DNA of 64,000 nucleotides from Paraflavitalea sp. CAU 1676 (GTDB lineage: Bacteria > Bacteroidota > Bacteroidia > Chitinophagales > Chitinophagaceae), in contig NZ_JARHUJ010000010.1 in NCBI RefSeq assembly GCF_029223285.1, positions 124,001 to 188,000 on the forward strand, given 5' to 3'. Position 1 is the first letter of the stretch. Each line of letters opens with the position of its first letter. The notes under the pieces were generated by a model that was not told where the DNA came from, made no database searches, and was given only the letters and a program-made list of their open reading frames with translations. Shown piece after piece: positions 27,701 through 36,230 of the stretch. A program made the position numbers and the translations under genes.

Positions 27701-27748
27701 AAGCGCGCTGCCAGTAATTTATTTTGTCTGCTGGCAGCGACGCTTTTC
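27701..27748 (+). terminator. Terminator of the RNA repair cassette
   Basis: GCTGCCAG pairs with CTGGCAGC around a 16-nt loop, extended by AGCG/CGCT with a small bulge, and runs into TTTT. It lies 6 bp after the HD-Pnk stop and closes the two-gene unit. Confidence 0.75.
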
Positions 27749-27812
27749 TGTATCTTACGGTGGTGGCAGTACCGGTTCAGCAAACTTCTCGTAAAACCCA
27801 ACCCCTAATACT

Positions 27813-28259
27813 ATGAGTGTATCCATCAGTGTCGAAATCATCCAGGTCGATCACGACGGCCAACAACTAAACAGCTTCACCACTTCTGGACCTTGCGACA
27901 GCCTGGCGCTGATGTTCTACGACTGGAAAGACCACACACCGGTCGTGCACCTTGGCGTATTGAATGAGGAAGAAGTGCGGATCGTTAAGGCTACCTACGG
28001 AAAGGATAGTATGTCTGTCCTGGATAACCTGGAGGCGTTTAAGCCTCAAACCGTATCTATCGAGGAGCTTATACCGGTATTTACGAAGATCAGGAATAAG
28101 ATCATCTACCCGCAGATCAAAGAAGCGATCCGGAAAAACGATGACTATGAATTGGCCAATCAGAACGGTGATCTCATCGCTATCTCGGAATGTATCGGGG
28201 CATTGGAGGTGATGAAGAATGTTTCGGACCATGCTTATATAACGATCAATGACTTTTAG
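27813..28259 (+). CDS. Hypothetical protein, 148 residues
   Basis: An acidic, soluble protein without signal peptide or membrane helix. It starts with a short beta-rich part (VSISVEIIQVDHDGQQL) and continues mainly helical, ending VSDHAYITINDF. I do not recognise a family. It stops 7 bp before the sulfatase start on the same strand and follows the RNA repair terminator, so it is probably co-transcribed with the sulfatase, although a cytoplasmic protein and a secreted sulfatase are odd partners. No function is proposed. Confidence 0.7.
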   Translation: MSVSISVEIIQVDHDGQQLNSFTTSGPCDSLALMFYDWKDHTPVVHLGVLNEEEVRIVKATYGKDSMSVLDNLEAFKPQTVSIEELIPVFTKIRNKIIYPQIKEAIRKNDDYELANQNGDLIAISECIGALEVMKNVSDHAYITINDF

Positions 28260-28266
28260 AAACAAA

Positions 28267-29628
28267 ATGATGAAACGACTTATTTATACCAGTATCCTGC
28301 TTTTAAGCGCTGCCTTCGCTCAGGCGCAAAAGCCCAATATCATTTTTATCCTGACGGACGACATGGGCATCGGTGATGTGGCCAGTTATGGCGGAAAAGT
28401 GGTGCCCACGCCCTATTTGGACAAGATGGCCAACGAGGGGCGCCGTTTTACGCAGTACTACAGTGCGTCACCCATTTGCTCGCCCTCCCGCGCAGGCATT
28501 CTTACGGGGTCGCATCCGGCTACCTGGAATATTACCAGTTACCTTCAAACGCGAAAGGGTAATGCGGAATGTGCTCAAGTTGATTTTCTTACGCCAAAGG
28601 CCCCTTCGGTTGCCCGGGAGTTGAAAAAGGCAGGCTACCATACGGCGCATTTTGGTAAATGGCATATGGGCGGCGGACGTGATGTGAAAAACGCGCCACC
28701 TATCAGTGCATACGGTTTCGATGAGTTCAGCAGCACCTGGGAAAGTCCCAATCCTGATCCGCTGCTCACTTCGTCGAATTGGATCTGGGCTAAAACCGAT
28801 AGCATTAAGCGCTGGAACCGGACAGGCTATTGGGTTGATCGTACGCTTTCCTTTTTAGAGAAGAACAAAGGCCAGGCATGTTTTGTGAATCTTTGGCCTG
28901 ACGACGTGCATACCCCCTGGATTGCGGATGAAGATGACCAGGAGCGTAACCCGAAAGGCGCCGAAAGCAGACCCCAATACGAAGCTGTATTGAAAGAATA
29001 CGATAAACAAATCGGCCGTTTGTTGGAGGGACTGAAGCAACTGGGCCTTGACCAGAACACCCTGGTTATTTTTACTTCCGACAATGGCGCACTGCCTACG
29101 TTTGGTTTCCGCTCCGGTAATTTCCGCGGTTCAAAACTGTCCTTGTATGAAGGGGGCATTCGCATGCCCTTTATTGTTCGGTATCCTAAACAGGTTAAGT
29201 CCGGTACTGTGGACAGTGTTTCCGTTCTCACTGCTACGGATCTGCTTCAAAGCTTTTGTAAACTGGCGGGTGTAACCGGCAAAACGCCGTCCACGGATGG
29301 TGTGGATAGAAGTGCTGTACTATTGGGAACGCCTTCTGCGCAAGAGAGAACGATCTACTGGGAGTATGGCCGCAACCAAACTTCATTCCGCTATCCGGAA
29401 GGTAGAAACCGGAGCCCTAACCTGGCAGTGCGTGAAGGCACGTGGAAGTTGCTGGTGAACTGCGATGGGACGGGGGAGGAGCTTTATCATCTCGGTAATG
29501 ACCCCTATGAGACTACCAATGTGGCTGCCCAGCATGTGCAAGTGGTGTCGGTGTTGAAAGAAAAAGTATTGAACTGGTTCAAAAGGATGCCGTCGGGGCC
29601 GGACCGGATGGTTGATGTATCGTTTTAA
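28267..29628 (+). CDS. Secreted sulfatase, family S1
   Basis: Hydrolyses sulfate esters, probably on a glycan, outside the inner membrane. The 453-residue precursor starts MMKRLIYTSILLLSAAFAQA, a signal peptide. The formylglycine motif CSPSR begins at Cys71 and is followed by the downstream GILTG, so this is a Cys-type S1 sulfatase that needs a maturase not seen here. Metal-binding Asp residues are in LTDDMGIGD (residues 31-32) and SDNGALPTF. Other features such as HFGKWHMGGG support the call. Exact substrate cannot be read from the sequence. Confidence 0.95.
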   Translation: MMKRLIYTSILLLSAAFAQAQKPNIIFILTDDMGIGDVASYGGKVVPTPYLDKMANEGRRFTQYYSASPICSPSRAGILTGSHPATWNITSYLQTRKGNAECAQVDFLTPKAPSVARELKKAGYHTAHFGKWHMGGGRDVKNAPPISAYGFDEFSSTWESPNPDPLLTSSNWIWAKTDSIKRWNRTGYWVDRTLSFLEKNKGQACFVNLWPDDVHTPWIADEDDQERNPKGAESRPQYEAVLKEYDKQIGRLLEGLKQLGLDQNTLVIFTSDNGALPTFGFRSGNFRGSKLSLYEGGIRMPFIVRYPKQVKSGTVDSVSVLTATDLLQSFCKLAGVTGKTPSTDGVDRSAVLLGTPSAQERTIYWEYGRNQTSFRYPEGRNRSPNLAVREGTWKLLVNCDGTGEELYHLGNDPYETTNVAAQHVQVVSVLKEKVLNWFKRMPSGPDRMVDVSF

Positions 29629-29686
29629 AAAACCGTGACAATGAGGACGGTTTCGCTGGATGACGTGCCTTGAGGCAACGGTTCAA

Positions 29687-29716
29687 ATAAAAAAAGGGAG
29701 GCGAATTGCCTCCCTT
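29687..29716 (-). terminator. Terminator of the histidine decarboxylase gene
   Basis: On the minus strand AAGGGAGGC pairs perfectly with GCCTCCCTT around five bases, followed by seven T. It begins 5 bp beyond the stop codon of the decarboxylase gene and may also stop transcripts from the sulfatase. Confidence 0.9.
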
Positions 29717-29721
29717 CAAAT

Positions 29722-30849
29722 TTATACTGCGACCTCCATCGTTGCCTCTAATTCGTAGAGAAACTGGTCGATCTTTTCTTTGCTTACTCCTGGCATGCAG
29801 ATAATATGACTAAAGCCTCCTTCACTGGCCAATTGCCATTTTACGCTGATCTCACGGGGAGGATCGGGGAGTACAATGGTTAAAGCGTCTGGATTTCTCC
29901 AGGCTTTGATGCCCAACCTGCAGAGGCGGTCAACCGCATATTCAGCTATTGCCAATGCTTCGATGGCACGTTGCTTCAATCCTTCCGATCCCAGCTTCTT
30001 GATAGCATACCATAGAAATACCGGGCTGTGGCCGTTACGGCTGCCCGATATCGTGGTATCTGCCGTACCGATATAGGGGATCACTTTGCCGATACGTTCC
30101 TTATAGTTCTTTTTCACCAATACCAGTCCACACGGTATCGGCGAACCAATGAATTTATGGCCGCTGATGGCAAGGCTGTCGCACCCGTGCGAGAAATCAA
30201 AGCCGGGTTGCAGGTCGAGCAATGCGCTATACACACCAGCCAGCGCCGCGTCACAATGGATATAGTGATTTTTGATAGCCAGTTCCCGGAAGATCCCCTG
30301 AATGGATTTCAGGTCATCTTTGGCTTCTGTCATCGTAGTGCCGATATTGGCCAGTATGATCACCGGCTGGTCGCGATGCATGCTGATCATTTCCCGCAGG
30401 TCATCATAGTCCATTTCACCATTGGGTTGTGTGCGGATCACAATACTCCTGAGGTTCAGCAGCTGAATGTTTTTTTGCACACTATAGTGCGTGGATTCAG
30501 AGTAATAGACGATGCCATTCGAATACAATTCACGGGCAACATAGAGGCCGTACAGGTTGCCTTCGGACCCTCCATTCGTAACATAACCCCACCAATTATT
30601 GACGGGGGCTTTAAACAGACCCGCAAAGAACTCCAGCACCTCACATTCGAGGGATCGGGAATTAACATCATATGTAGATTCAATCAGCGGGTCTCCCACA
30701 TTATTGAGCGGAAGTTTCAGCAATGGAAAGAGTTCGGAATAGTCAAAATCCTGGGCAATGGGATAACCAATAAAATGCTGCGCGCGCGCAGTCGCTTTGT
30801 AAATATAATCCTGAAGTCTTTCGGCGTCTCTCAAGGGTAACTGAGCCAT
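29722..30849 (-). CDS. hdc: Histidine decarboxylase, PLP-dependent
   Basis: A 375-residue group II decarboxylase that would make histamine from histidine. Its length and sequence follow the PLP-type histidine decarboxylases of Morganella and Klebsiella (about 378 residues): IGYPIAQDFDYSELFPLL, then WGYVTNGGSEGNLYGLYVAR, the THYSVQK segment, ANIGTTMTEAKDDL, and the PLP-Lys motif SGHKFIGSPIPCG near residue 230, plus GSRNGHSPVFLWYAI. Related amino-acid decarboxylases cannot be wholly excluded, but these motifs fit Hdc best. The gene is divergent from an Lrp-type regulator; no histidine/histamine antiporter is nearby. Confidence 0.9.
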   Translation of the reverse strand: MAQLPLRDAERLQDYIYKATARAQHFIGYPIAQDFDYSELFPLLKLPLNNVGDPLIESTYDVNSRSLECEVLEFFAGLFKAPVNNWWGYVTNGGSEGNLYGLYVARELYSNGIVYYSESTHYSVQKNIQLLNLRSIVIRTQPNGEMDYDDLREMISMHRDQPVIILANIGTTMTEAKDDLKSIQGIFRELAIKNHYIHCDAALAGVYSALLDLQPGFDFSHGCDSLAISGHKFIGSPIPCGLVLVKKNYKERIGKVIPYIGTADTTISGSRNGHSPVFLWYAIKKLGSEGLKQRAIEALAIAEYAVDRLCRLGIKAWRNPDALTIVLPDPPREISVKWQLASEGGFSHIICMPGVSKEKIDQFLYELEATMEVAV

Positions 30850-30937
30850 ATGGAAGCAATTGATGTTAGTGAACGATTAATATCTATTGCACAAAGTTGA
30901 AACAAATAGATTAAGTATGCAATATGTTGGCAAATAG

Positions 30938-30952
30938 TAGTTAAAATAACTA
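30938..30952. promoter_or_regulatory. Palindrome between hdc and the Lrp gene
   Basis: TAGTTA-AAA-TAACTA is a perfect 15-bp palindrome in the divergent promoter region and overlaps TATATTTA, a one-mismatch -7 box for the Lrp-type gene. Its place fits an operator for the neighbouring regulator controlling itself and hdc. This is inferred from position only. Confidence 0.4.
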
Positions 30953-31027
30953 TATTTAGGTCGCTTTACTATACTATATACTGTTTGGGGCGCCAGTTGG
31001 CTATCCCAATAGAAAAAATAACTTCTC

Positions 31028-31513
31028 ATGACAGCTCAACTTGATCAAACGGATATCCGGATACTGGATCTTTTGCAGATAGATGCCCGTATAACCACCA
31101 AAGAAATTGCCGACAAACTGGGGCTCACCATTACGCCGGTCTCTGTTCGCATCAAAAAGCTGGAGCAGTCTGGTTATATAAAGCGTTATGTCGCGATACT
31201 GGATAAGGAAAAAATTGGGAAGAACCTGATCGCTTTCACGACGATCAAATTGCGGGAACATACCCAGGCAGCACTGCGGGGTTTTGAACAAAAGAGCGTG
31301 AAGTTCAAGGAGATCATGGAATGCTATCGCCTTACCGGTAATTTTGATTTCTTACTTAAAGTGGTCATCAGCGATATGCAGGAATACAACAATTTCCTGA
31401 TCAACAAACTTTCCTCCTTGCCTAATATTGGTTCGGTGCAGTCATCCTTCGTATTGTGGGAGGGTAAAACGGAAACGGCCTTTCCGCTCGATCTGGAACA
31501 GGTGAAACGATGA
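31028..31513 (+). CDS. Lrp/AsnC-family regulator
   Basis: A 161-residue DNA-binding protein. The N-terminal winged helix-turn-helix shows LDQTDIRILDLLQIDARITT followed by IADKLGLTITPVSVRIKKLE, the Lrp/AsnC signature, and the C-terminal RAM effector domain includes YRLTGNFDFLLKVVISDMQE. It usually senses amino acids. Being divergent from hdc with a palindrome between, it is the likely histidine- or histamine-responsive controller of the decarboxylase. The final residues lack any extra domain. Confidence 0.92.
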   Translation: MTAQLDQTDIRILDLLQIDARITTKEIADKLGLTITPVSVRIKKLEQSGYIKRYVAILDKEKIGKNLIAFTTIKLREHTQAALRGFEQKSVKFKEIMECYRLTGNFDFLLKVVISDMQEYNNFLINKLSSLPNIGSVQSSFVLWEGKTETAFPLDLEQVKR

Positions 31514-31538
31514 CTTTCGATCGCATCAGCATCATAAA

Positions 31539-31574
31539 ACGATAAAGCCCTGGCATTTGCCAGGGCTTTATCGT
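31539..31574. terminator. Bidirectional terminator between convergent genes
   Basis: A 16-bp perfect stem (ACGATAAAGCCCTGGC and its complement) around ATTT. It lies between the Lrp-type gene (+) and the GH127 gene (-) and can serve both, since the stem contains terminal A/T runs on each side. Confidence 0.85.
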
Positions 31575-31592
31575 ACAGTCTTTTCTTCACTG

Positions 31593-34500
31593 CTATTTCA
31601 AGATTACATCCAGGTAAACTGAATGACGGCCATATGATTCGTAAAACGGTTTGAAGACCACATCATCGATGGTGAATTGTAACTGCTGCGGATCACCTTT
31701 AATAGACTTGCTGATATCTTGTGCATCCAGGGTTACTTTTCGCCATTCCTTTCTTGCTTCGGGCTCCTGGGCCGCCAGCAGGATCGGTCCGTAGAATAAG
31801 CTGGCAATGTTTTGCTGATCCATCACAGGATCGAGATGGAACTGGAAGGGCATTCTAAGTTCTACTACATCGCCATCTTTCCAGGTGCGGCTAATTTTCA
31901 GATAACTTCCCGGTTTGGCCTGCAGTTTTTGTGCTTTGCCGTTGATCTGTACAAAGAATCCTTTGGTTGCCCAGCCCGGAACACGCACCTGCAGGTCGAA
32001 TTTTCCACTGCCCCTGATCGTTAAACGGGTATTGTCTTCCCGGGGGAAACTGGTGGTTTGCTCCACTTTTACCTGGCGCTCTGTCCAGTCGAGGGTAGAA
32101 GGTATGTACAGGTTCACATAAAGTGCCTGGTCGTCCTTACTCTTGAAGTAGATGGAGTTTTGCAGCTTGGTACTGCTCTCTATCGCTGTGCCGTTGCAAC
32201 ACGTAAAGCCTGTCATATTCGGATTGCCAAACTGTTTAACCGACCCTGGTCTGAGTGGTACGTGGTAAGTGTTGGCCGGACTATTCTCTGCTACAGAAGC
32301 CAGAATATGGTTGTACAAGGCGCGCTCGTAATAATCCATGTACTCACCCCGCTGCTCGAAGAGAAACAGGTCGCTGGTTAGCTTGAGCATATTGTACGTG
32401 GCGCAGGTTTCGTTTTGTCCACCGGAAGAGAAGCCGTTCTCATACAAGGTTCCCGGCTCGCCGATAAAACATTCTGCATTGGCGGGATTACGGGCACCAG
32501 CAACGCCTCCTATACTGTACATATAGTCATTGACCATCTTATACCAGAAATTATCAGCTACCTTGTAATACTCCGGATTATTGGAGACCCGGTAGGTTTC
32601 GATACTTCCTATGATTTGCGGTATATGTTGGTTGGCATGCAAACCACGGAAAAGATCTACATTTTTGGCCAGTCCGTGCGAATGCTTTGTGTCGCCAAAG
32701 AACACCCTGATATTGTCAAATAATTGCGCTGTTTTGAGGTGCTTCGGATTGCCGGTGATGCGGTACATACGGGCCATGGCTTCATTCATGCCACCAAACT
32801 CTCCGGCTATGTACGTATTCCACATTTTGATCAGCGTGTCCGTCGGCACCTGGCTCAGGCGGGCATATACCCAATCTCCCATGCCGGCAGCTACGTCCAA
32901 GGCCTTTTTATTGCCACTTACTTCATATACATCCAGCAATCCGGCCAGTATCTTATGCAGCGTATAATACGGCGCCCAGATCGAGTTCTTTTGCCCGCCG
33001 TACTTGGCTCCTTTTTCCAACATGATGAACTGATCGGGCGGGTAGGCGCTGATGAATCCCGTTCCCCAGTTCCAGTAATCAGTACGGATACCTGCGTCAC
33101 TGAGATCGGAATCGTAGCCCGATTTTCCGGGACCAGGTGGCACCGCAGCCGGATCGGATACATGCGCGGAACCTGCTTCCTTCGCTTTTCCAGATAATTG
33201 CGACAACTCATAGAGGGTATTTACCGTGTACTCCATTTTTTGGGAGAAACTGGCCTGGAGCGCTTTGTCATATCCGGTGCCGGCAAAGGCTTGCGCAATG
33301 GCCGTGAGGTAGTGACCGGTAGCGTGGCCCCTCAATTTGGTATCCTTGCTGTCCCAGACGCCCAATGGTTTGGCTCCTTCAGGTTGTTGCTGGCCAAATG
33401 CATGGCGAAACATATAGAGAAAGGAGTTGGGATCGGTTTTAGCCAATGCGGTAATGAACTTATCCCGGTTTTCGATGAATTTGCTGGCGTGGTCGTGCGC
33501 ATCGTTTTTCAGGGAAACCTGTTTCAGGTCAAAAGCCTTCAGGTTCGAGGCAGGGGTTGTTGACTTGTTGGATTCCTTTACGATGACGGTCGCTTTTGGT
33601 TGAAAACTGGTTCCGGCAATCCGTCCGGTAATGGTATAGCGACCGGGAGCAAGGACTGCAGTATTGTCGATGGCTGCGGGCCACAGCACACGCACTTGCG
33701 GCCCTTTCAGGCCATTGCGGTAGGTGCCTGGTACGTAGCTCGGCAATCGCGGTAAATTACCTACTGCCGTGGCCACTTCCACATCCGATACCTTAACGAG
33801 GTAAGTGTTATAAAGCTGTGGCTCGTTGGGTGAAAAATGGGGGAGATCATCTTCCTTCTTACCAGTCGTATTGACCGAACCTTCATTGATGCCTCGCTGG
33901 GAGTTGTTGTAAATACCGGCGATCTGTCTCCTGGTTAGGGGAACCCGGTAAATGCGAAAATCACGCAGCAAAGCGTTGAGGGTTGGCTCTCCCGGTACCA
34001 GGGACTTTCCAATGTACAACAGTTTTTTATCGCCTGGCTGCTGACCGAATACCGCTGTTAATTCCTGGGGTATGTCTTTGGTTTCGCCTGCAGGCTTACC
34101 ATCGACGTAGGTAGTCATGGATTTTGAAGGAATATCGATCACGATCACCAGGTGCACCCACTTATTCGCCTCTATTGCCGGAGCTACCGCACCGTTCTTA
34201 TTGCCAGCTGTGGCCGTTATCAACGCCTGGTAGCCCTCCTGAGCACTGGTGCCAACGGGGGCTGCAAAAAAGTGTTTGCTGGCGTCTTTTCCGAAATCAA
34301 AAAAACGTTGACCTGGCTGCTTCGAACGCAGGTGTATCCATCCGGAAATACTGATCGATTCCAGGTCTGTTAATGCTTCTCCCGGGATCGAAATAAATGC
34401 GCTGCTATCGCCTGAGAGTGACAGGACCTTTCCAAACCGGTTGTCATTGATAAATTTTACTTCAGCGCCCTGAGATCTGGCGTGCAAATTATTGCGTGAC

Positions 34501-34661
34501 CAGTCTTTGAGATCTCCGTCGAACACATAGCGCGCAATCATACCCGTTTCCCCGATCCCATCCAGGATCTGGTCTCCGTTTTGTGCCTGCGTGGTGGTAA
34601 CGCCCAAAATTATGGCAGCAGCGAATAAGACGACACGCGGGATTACTTTGTACATTTTCAT
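31593..34661 (-). CDS. GH127-family beta-L-arabinofuranosidase with LamG and Big_4
   Basis: A 1022-residue secreted protein (signal up to TTQAQ). Residues about 35-250 form a LamG/concanavalin-like domain, about 285-360 a Big_4 bacterial immunoglobulin-like domain (APGRYTITGRIAGTSF), and from about 380 the GH127 (DUF1680) alpha/alpha barrel. Catalytic features: FTCCNGTAIE with the Cys821-Cys822 pair, the nucleophile/zinc cysteine region, and the Glu in GEFGGMNEAMARMYR. GH127 enzymes use a cysteine nucleophile and act on beta-L-arabinofuranose or related sugars. No other glycan genes adjoin, so the substrate remains open. Confidence 0.9.
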   Translation of the reverse strand: MKMYKVIPRVVLFAAAIILGVTTTQAQNGDQILDGIGETGMIARYVFDGDLKDWSRNNLHARSQGAEVKFINDNRFGKVLSLSGDSSAFISIPGEALTDLESISISGWIHLRSKQPGQRFFDFGKDASKHFFAAPVGTSAQEGYQALITATAGNKNGAVAPAIEANKWVHLVIVIDIPSKSMTTYVDGKPAGETKDIPQELTAVFGQQPGDKKLLYIGKSLVPGEPTLNALLRDFRIYRVPLTRRQIAGIYNNSQRGINEGSVNTTGKKEDDLPHFSPNEPQLYNTYLVKVSDVEVATAVGNLPRLPSYVPGTYRNGLKGPQVRVLWPAAIDNTAVLAPGRYTITGRIAGTSFQPKATVIVKESNKSTTPASNLKAFDLKQVSLKNDAHDHASKFIENRDKFITALAKTDPNSFLYMFRHAFGQQQPEGAKPLGVWDSKDTKLRGHATGHYLTAIAQAFAGTGYDKALQASFSQKMEYTVNTLYELSQLSGKAKEAGSAHVSDPAAVPPGPGKSGYDSDLSDAGIRTDYWNWGTGFISAYPPDQFIMLEKGAKYGGQKNSIWAPYYTLHKILAGLLDVYEVSGNKKALDVAAGMGDWVYARLSQVPTDTLIKMWNTYIAGEFGGMNEAMARMYRITGNPKHLKTAQLFDNIRVFFGDTKHSHGLAKNVDLFRGLHANQHIPQIIGSIETYRVSNNPEYYKVADNFWYKMVNDYMYSIGGVAGARNPANAECFIGEPGTLYENGFSSGGQNETCATYNMLKLTSDLFLFEQRGEYMDYYERALYNHILASVAENSPANTYHVPLRPGSVKQFGNPNMTGFTCCNGTAIESSTKLQNSIYFKSKDDQALYVNLYIPSTLDWTERQVKVEQTTSFPREDNTRLTIRGSGKFDLQVRVPGWATKGFFVQINGKAQKLQAKPGSYLKISRTWKDGDVVELRMPFQFHLDPVMDQQNIASLFYGPILLAAQEPEARKEWRKVTLDAQDISKSIKGDPQQLQFTIDDVVFKPFYESYGRHSVYLDVILK

Positions 34662-35317
34662 AATGGAATCATTTTCAGCAACACATGATCAGATCATGTA
34701 TTGTTTGATAATTGCGTATAAAACTATGGAGAACCCTTGTGTATGGATAAGTCAATTTTAGCTAATAATCTGTTGATATTAACTAGTAAGTCATTGAAAT
34801 AACTCTTTCGATCGGTATCTGTTCTATCCTACATGCTCCACTGAAATATCCTCCCGGGTCATGCATCCGCTAAAAAAACAGGTCCTTCGATTGGCCCGTA
34901 CACTGCCTCGCTGTAAACGGTGTGCTGGCCGGATGTTGAGGTCCTGGGCTCCCGGATAGCAACCGGTAGGTACCCTTCGGGTGAATCGGTGATTATCAGT
35001 CAGATAAAAAAGAATTTAAATAGAAATAAACCAGAGATATACCAGATCATTAAGATGTACTATATCTCTGGTTTATCTCTGCTTTATATCTGGATTATCT
35101 CTGGTATATCTTAACGTTAACCCTTGAATTTCAATGCTATCACTCAGTAGTTACACAGAGCTTACCCCAAGTGGCCTATTTTTTTGTACTTGAGGATTGA
35201 TTTTGAATGGGTTAGCTTTCTTGGATTTTGGTAAAGGTGCCTGTTTAATGCCCCGGATTTTCATTTCTTATCTTTAAGGGTCCATTGAAGAACTTACCAG
35301 TTTACGAAAACCTGAAT
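34662..35317. other. Gene-poor region with short repeat array
   Basis: This 656-bp gap separates GH127 (-) and methionine aminopeptidase (+). The half near GH127 is AT-rich, the 34850-34990 part is GC-richer and shows no gene I trust, and 35031-35112 holds an 11-bp phased repeat array (see separate entry). A chance frame of 64 codons at 34920-35114 crosses the array and resembles no family. The promoter of the aminopeptidase should lie after 35113, but no exact consensus was found. Confidence 0.5.
35031..35112. repeat. 11-bp phased repeat array with inverted copies
   Basis: Units with the core TATCTCTGG begin at 35063, 35074, 35085 (TATATCTGG) and 35096, exactly 11 bp apart, with a decayed fifth at 35107. 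Before them two copies of the complementary core, CCAGAGATA at 35031 and CCAGATCAT at 35042, are also 11 bp apart. Thus the array is a pair of opposed runs and can fold: AGATATACCAGA (from 35035) is the exact complement of TCTGGTATATCT (35101-35112). One helical turn per unit would place all sites on one face of the DNA. Confidence 0.75.
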
Positions 35318-36082
35318 ATGTCTATTAATAAAGAATCTGAACTGGCTGGCATGAAAAAAGCCAGCGAAGCCGTTGCCCTCACCCTGAAAGAGATGACCCA
35401 ATATGCGACTCCCGGCATGACCACCAAACAGCTGGATGAATATGGCGCACAGGTGCTGAATAAGCTCGGTGCCAGGTCGGCCCCTTATTTAACCTACGGA
35501 TTTCCCGGCTGGACGTGCATCAGCGTCAACAACGAATTTTGCCATGGTATCCCTTCTTCCAAAACGATTCTGCAGGAGGGCGACCTTATTAACATTGATG
35601 TTTCGGCGGAGCTGGATGGGTTTTGGTCGGACAACGGCGGCTCGTTTGTGCTGGGCAAGGACATACATAACCATCAGCCGCTGATCAATGCCTCTAAAGC
35701 TATTCTGCAAAAAGCCATCAATCAAATTAAAGGCGGTGTGCGCATTGCGGACATTGGCCACCTGATAGAAACCGAAGCGAAAAAGCGGGGCTTTAAAGTG
35801 ATCAGGAACCTGACCGGCCACGGTGTTGGCAGGAGTCTCCATGAGGAACCTTCGGAGATTGCCAATTACCGCGACCCTAATAATTTTACGCGCTTCAGGA
35901 AAAATTCGGTGGTGGCTATTGAAACCTTTATCACTACCAGCTCTACCCTCGCCACCACGCTGGAGGATGGGTGGACGAAGGTAGGGAACAGGGGCGGTTT
36001 TATGGCGCAGCATGAGCATACCATCGTCATTACCGATGGCCTGCCGATAGTGCTGACGGAGATGAACGGGATATGGAATTAA
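35318..36082 (+). CDS. map: Type I methionine aminopeptidase
   Basis: Removes N-terminal Met from new proteins in the cytoplasm. The ATG at 35318 gives 254 residues, the usual length; a TTG 33 bp upstream is unlikely. The five metal ligands are found in order: Asp pair in NIDVSAELDGFWSDNGGSF, His in GHGVGRSLHEEP, Glu in VVAIETFIT, and Glu in MAQHEHTIVIT. In many bacteria map sits in ribosomal protein operons; here it stands alone after a repeat array and may be a second paralogue rather than the housekeeping copy. Confidence 0.95.
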   Translation: MSINKESELAGMKKASEAVALTLKEMTQYATPGMTTKQLDEYGAQVLNKLGARSAPYLTYGFPGWTCISVNNEFCHGIPSSKTILQEGDLINIDVSAELDGFWSDNGGSFVLGKDIHNHQPLINASKAILQKAINQIKGGVRIADIGHLIETEAKKRGFKVIRNLTGHGVGRSLHEEPSEIANYRDPNNFTRFRKNSVVAIETFITTSSTLATTLEDGWTKVGNRGGFMAQHEHTIVITDGLPIVLTEMNGIWN

Positions 36083-36180
36083 ACCTTTTCTATACGATAA
36101 ATTAAGTGATCATATATCCATTAAAACTTCCAGCTTCTTCCTTGGCATATAGATTGTTTATAAAAAAATGTACTTAGGAA

Positions 36181-36213
36181 AACAGGCCCGCGCAGTGCGG
36201 GCCTGTTGCTTTT
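36181..36213. terminator. Terminator between map and serine hydrolase
   Basis: AACAGGCCCGC and GCGGGCCTGTT form an 11-bp perfect stem around GCAGT, followed by CTTTTT on the plus strand and TTTTCC on the minus strand. It can serve both converging genes. Confidence 0.85.
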
Positions 36214-36230
36214 TCAGATGGTGGTAGCGG

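Noticed and set aside
35031-35112. Possible CRISPR array
   Set aside because: Units are 11 bp with no spacers between them and no cas genes are in the window.
34920-35114. Sixty-four-codon frame before map
   Set aside because: It runs through the repeat array and its sequence resembles no protein; it is likely to be chance.
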